From Linum tenue (lineage: Eukaryota > Streptophyta > Magnoliopsida > Malpighiales > Linaceae): a stretch of DNA of 64,000 nucleotides. Below are positions 60,801 to 64,000 of the stretch, piece by piece. Where the stretch lies: NCBI GenBank assembly GCA_946122785.1, contig CAMGYJ010000011.1, forward strand, positions 11,222,001 to 11,286,000. Direction: 5' to 3'. The translations under genes and the position numbers were made by a program. The notes below the pieces were generated by a model. It was not told the DNA's origin and did no database searches. It saw nothing but the letters and a program-made list of their open reading frames with translations. Each line of letters starts with the position of its first letter. Position 1 is the stretch's first letter.

Positions 60801-61275
60801 TTTTTTTTCCCAAGAAATGTCAAGAGAGTAAAAACTATACAATCTACCCCAAAAGCCTCCCAAAAAAATACATCAGTGAAGCTCTAAAACAATCATTTCA
60901 ATAAAACCATCAGCCTTAAATGTCTTGAAATGTATGTTAATGATGTTATACCCGCCTTCACATAATAATAACTATAACGAGGTTCATAATTATAACCAAA
61001 CAGAACAAGAACCCAAACCAATGAAATGCAAAGCCAGAGAACAAACAGTGCGAGTTGCAGCTATAGCTTGACTGTATTTTTTTGTCCTGAACTTGCCCAG
61101 CTGCAAAAAGCCCCCAGAAACTAGTTAGCAACCTTCATTAAAGCAGTCGCACTTACATTGTTCGAAGCTTCATAAGTTATTCTTCTCAGTTCAAAAACGA
61201 GATTTTGCAAACCCTAGTATATTAACATAATAGCAATCTGAGTCAGGACAAGTAGAAAGGGGAAGAGATGCAGAC

Positions 61276-61490
61276 CTGTAGCATTGCTTTCCCGGCCTCT
61301 AGCACCTCTTCATTAGTCTGGCAGTCTGTGTCCATGAGAGTTGTCAAAAGAGAACCCTTCGTAAGAAGAATCGCAATTTTTTGCTCTGACTCATCGTGCA
61401 TCTCTTACATAGCTTTGTTAACTGTTGCATCATCTTGATCCTTAAGATGCTTCTACTCTACATGTTTTATTCCATGAGCAACTACCTGAG
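61276..61490 (-). pseudogene. Exon-like segment of unknown gene with two stops
   Basis: Between an acceptor TCTCAG and a donor CAG|GTCTGC the minus strand reads VVAHGIKHVE, stop, KHLKDQDDATVNKAM, stop, EMHDESEQKIAILLTKGSLL, TTLMDTDCQTNEEVLEAGKA, MLQ. The amino-acid pattern looks coding and charged/helical. I do not recognise the family. Confidence 0.35.
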
Positions 61491-63505
61491 AGATGAATCA
61501 TAAGTTCAAAATTGATTACAACATCTTCTAATTCATGTGTCAATCTAGTTACGAGAGAGTCGATAAAAATTCATGCAAAAGCTTTTCATGTTACCAAGGG
61601 CTTGTACTTCTGCACCAAGTCAGATGTTAAGTGATGAAAAGAGCCTTACAGGCTGCTGGTTCGGTATATCATGTTGACTTGTTTCAGAAGTACAAGCTCT
61701 AACTACCTAGCAATGGCTGGCTATTATAATCTTTCTGCCACAGAGAATGCATTGGTCAGGATTCACATTTCTGGTTCTCTAACTACCTAGTCAAGAAAAC
61801 AAAAAATAATGAAGCAAAGAGCAACCATCTCCACCAAATCAAAGAGGACCTCGATGAAATTATACTAAACCTTTAAGCAGCAATAGGGTACTGAATATAT
61901 GACTATACTAACCTCCTTTCGGTCACACAATTAGCACTACACTTGGTTGGGAAGTTATTGTACAAATTCGCAGAGTAGCTTCTGCCATCGGCAAAAGGAT
62001 GGCTTTGACTGGGAAACCTTGAAGCACAAGAAGGTAAGATAGATCTATTTGAGAGATTAAAAAGATATATCATGTTTGATCCTACAATGCTTTCAATGTA
62101 GACGAGAAAAACACAGAGAAGTACAAGAGAATATAACACAGTTCAACGCTTTCCTTTCCTTTTCTATACACCCCACTTTTCCTTCCATCAAAACTAGTTC
62201 TTATGGTGTATCTAACTAATTCCCAGTATTGGTAGGTGTCCCTTAGGAAACCCCCATGTTCATCTTTGCATTCGGACAGACTCTGCTACTCAGTAGCAAT
62301 AGCCACTAAAAGGAAGTACCCAAGTAACTACTCAGTACCATTACCCTGTGTATGACCCATTCTCTTCATCTGCATATCTGATTACAACCCGCGTCAAACA
62401 AAAGGAAGCCATCTAAATATAGAAAAGCAAATAATTTTATTGTTGAGAAGGAATTGGTGTTGATTTACATCATAGCTAACGAGGAAGAATGGGAATTTTC
62501 ATCCTTAATATGATAACTGATAAGGGAAATTAAGGCACATTGCACAACAGTTAACCACGGTATATCATTTTGAGTTTCAATGATTGGCATAGAAAGATAT
62601 AGAGAGAGTCACACCGCAAACCCAGGTGACTGTTGCAAACTGATCCTCGGGAAGACTAAGTTGTTCATATATTCTCCAGCACAAACCTGGTGATACAGGG
62701 GATAAATTATTACCCACTCTTGTAACTAGAGTGCCCAAGTAACCACTCTCAACAGAGAATAGAGGAAAACATAACAAAGTTCGCACTTGGCACTAGAGAG
62801 CTTTCAACCTCCATGCCAACCTAATAACAAATGCAAAATAGCCACCCAACAGAAACAATCAACTCAATTTAAACCAACGATATGATCATGGCAGTGAGAA
62901 ACTTTGAATGAAGGATAATCTTCAACCAACTTAAGATAATAAAAATTGCAAACACTTTGCAAAATATACTCTTTCTCTTATAGTTGCCCTGTTGCCCTTT
63001 GCCATTAGTCCATCATTCTTATTCTTCACCATCAAGATAAACTTCTACAAATGGCAAAAAGAAACAGTGAACTTAATCAAAGTTGATAGTGTCCTCCATC
63101 ATAGTGAATGGAATAAGGAAATACTACTCATACCCATATATCTAGGCCTTCTAGCCCAAGACAGGCTCTTCCTTCTCCCCTGCCTGGAAAATAGTAACTC
63201 GGAATGGTATATGAAAGATGCAAAAGTGACTGGTACATGCTGCTTGCTATACCATAAATGCTACTGATCTTAATCTTGATTGCACTGGTCACCCGCTTCC
63301 TAGGTTCATCAAAGACAAGATCTACCTGGCCTATGAATTTTCAGAAACATAAGCTACTTTCAATGGACTATGAATACATAGTTGAAAACTCCAAGTATCA
63401 ACAATTCTGTTCACCTAGTGCTACAATAAAGAACTAACACCAAGGACTGGCCAACTAAAGCAAAGAACTAAGAAGTTAATTTTTAGAACACGCAAAAACC
63501 CTAAC
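61491..63505. other. No feature supported
   Basis: A/T-rich sequence, probably intronic or intergenic. Only short frames; no family recognised. Confidence 0.4.
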
Positions 63506-63575
63506 CTGAATTCTAGGGCACCGGCTGAAGCACTCAGACGAATCCTCGAGCTCATTTTTCGCCAGAGCCTTTGTT
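63506..63575 (-). other. Possible 70-bp exon, gene unknown
   Basis: Flanked by acceptor TTCTGCAG and donor TTCAG|GTTAGG on the minus strand. Open in one frame (TKALAKNELEDSSECFSRC). A GC-richer stretch upstream to 63920 with MSDLKVSPLVLASS could be a first exon. It may belong to the same gene as 61276-61490; unproven. Confidence 0.25.
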
Positions 63576-64000
63576 CTGCAGAAAAATCACAATCAATTGA
63601 CAATCACACTGAAGCATCACAATGAAGTAAGAATACATCGGAACATTGACCTCAACAGATAAATGATCTGTTCTTAGATGACGCAAGGACCAGGGGCGAA
63701 ACCTTGAGATCGGACATAGAAGAAGCAGACATAAAATTGGCCAGAGCTGGAGGCGGGATGATTCGCGATCAGCTCCCCTGCGACAAGAAATTCCATAACC
63801 CTAGCTTAGTAAAGAGAGGGATCAGAGAGACGAAGGAGAAAGCATCACAGTTCCTACGGCGGTGGCAGTACTCGCGATCAATATCGCATCGGCGCTGGCG
63901 AGAGATTGGATGCCATGGCTAGGGATTGGAGCGGTGCTCGTGCTCCACGCCAGTGTATTTGACTTGTGTTCTCCCGACGATGCCATGGACGACTTGTGCT

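Noticed and set aside
63421..63603. 60-residue protein MSIDCDFSAEQRLWRKMSS…
   Set aside because: Runs across a likely splice acceptor at 63576-63577; better read as a short exon in another frame.

Overview
This window is nuclear DNA of a eudicot plant. The evidence is host genes with many short introns and plant-type GT..AG sites, plant gene families (NDR-type AGC kinase, PMT/DUF248 methyltransferase, XBAT34/35-type RING E3 ligase), and plant transposon lineages. The species cannot be named from the sequence. Roughly two thirds of the window is transposable-element DNA, much of it nested. I found no sign of bacterial or viral operons, CRISPR or defence islands.

Layout, left to right. 1-4181: decayed Ty3/gypsy element on the minus strand (its far end lies outside the window), inserted into a hAT-type MITE remnant. 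5011-9293: the one clearly intact host gene, an NDR kinase on the minus strand with 13 coding exons; its promoter and a non-coding first exon lie near 10.5-10.7 kb. 12129-16414: a 5'-truncated LINE (minus) with a perfect 16-bp target duplication. 16958-22055: a three-level nest, in which a Tourist/PIF-Harbinger-like element (TAA duplication) contains a LINE 3' fragment that is split by a small Ty3 element with 246/239-bp LTRs and a CACTA duplication. 25075-25859: a hAT-type element with an 8-bp duplication, just downstream of a PMT8-like methyltransferase pseudogene (25897-28376, minus).

30717-36561: a nest of four long-terminal-inverted-repeat, MULE-like elements. Two carry apparent fragments of host genes (a BOI/SBP1-type E3 ligase and possibly a DUF212 phosphatase-related protein), and one holds an inverted pair of tRNA-headed SINE-like units. 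36661-50081: a 13.4-kb, very young Ogre/Tat-lineage LTR element on the minus strand with 3.86-kb LTRs and only gag relics. 50370-59589: a XBAT34/35-like RING E3 ligase gene (minus) broken by a 561-bp hAT MITE inside the RING coding sequence and by a 6.8-kb gag-only LTR element, with one end of a CACTA transposon in an upstream intron. 60.7-64 kb: an LRR scrap and exon-like segments that I could not assign.

The window is best read as a gene-poor locus with one working kinase gene, two dying genes and a layered transposon record. Target-site duplications let most insertions be bounded to the base and partly ordered in time. The most unusual items are the MULE nest with captured host fragments and the Ogre-like LTR that carries an internal tRNA-like (pol III) promoter and TATA-like motifs on both strands. 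No wholly new biological system is evident.
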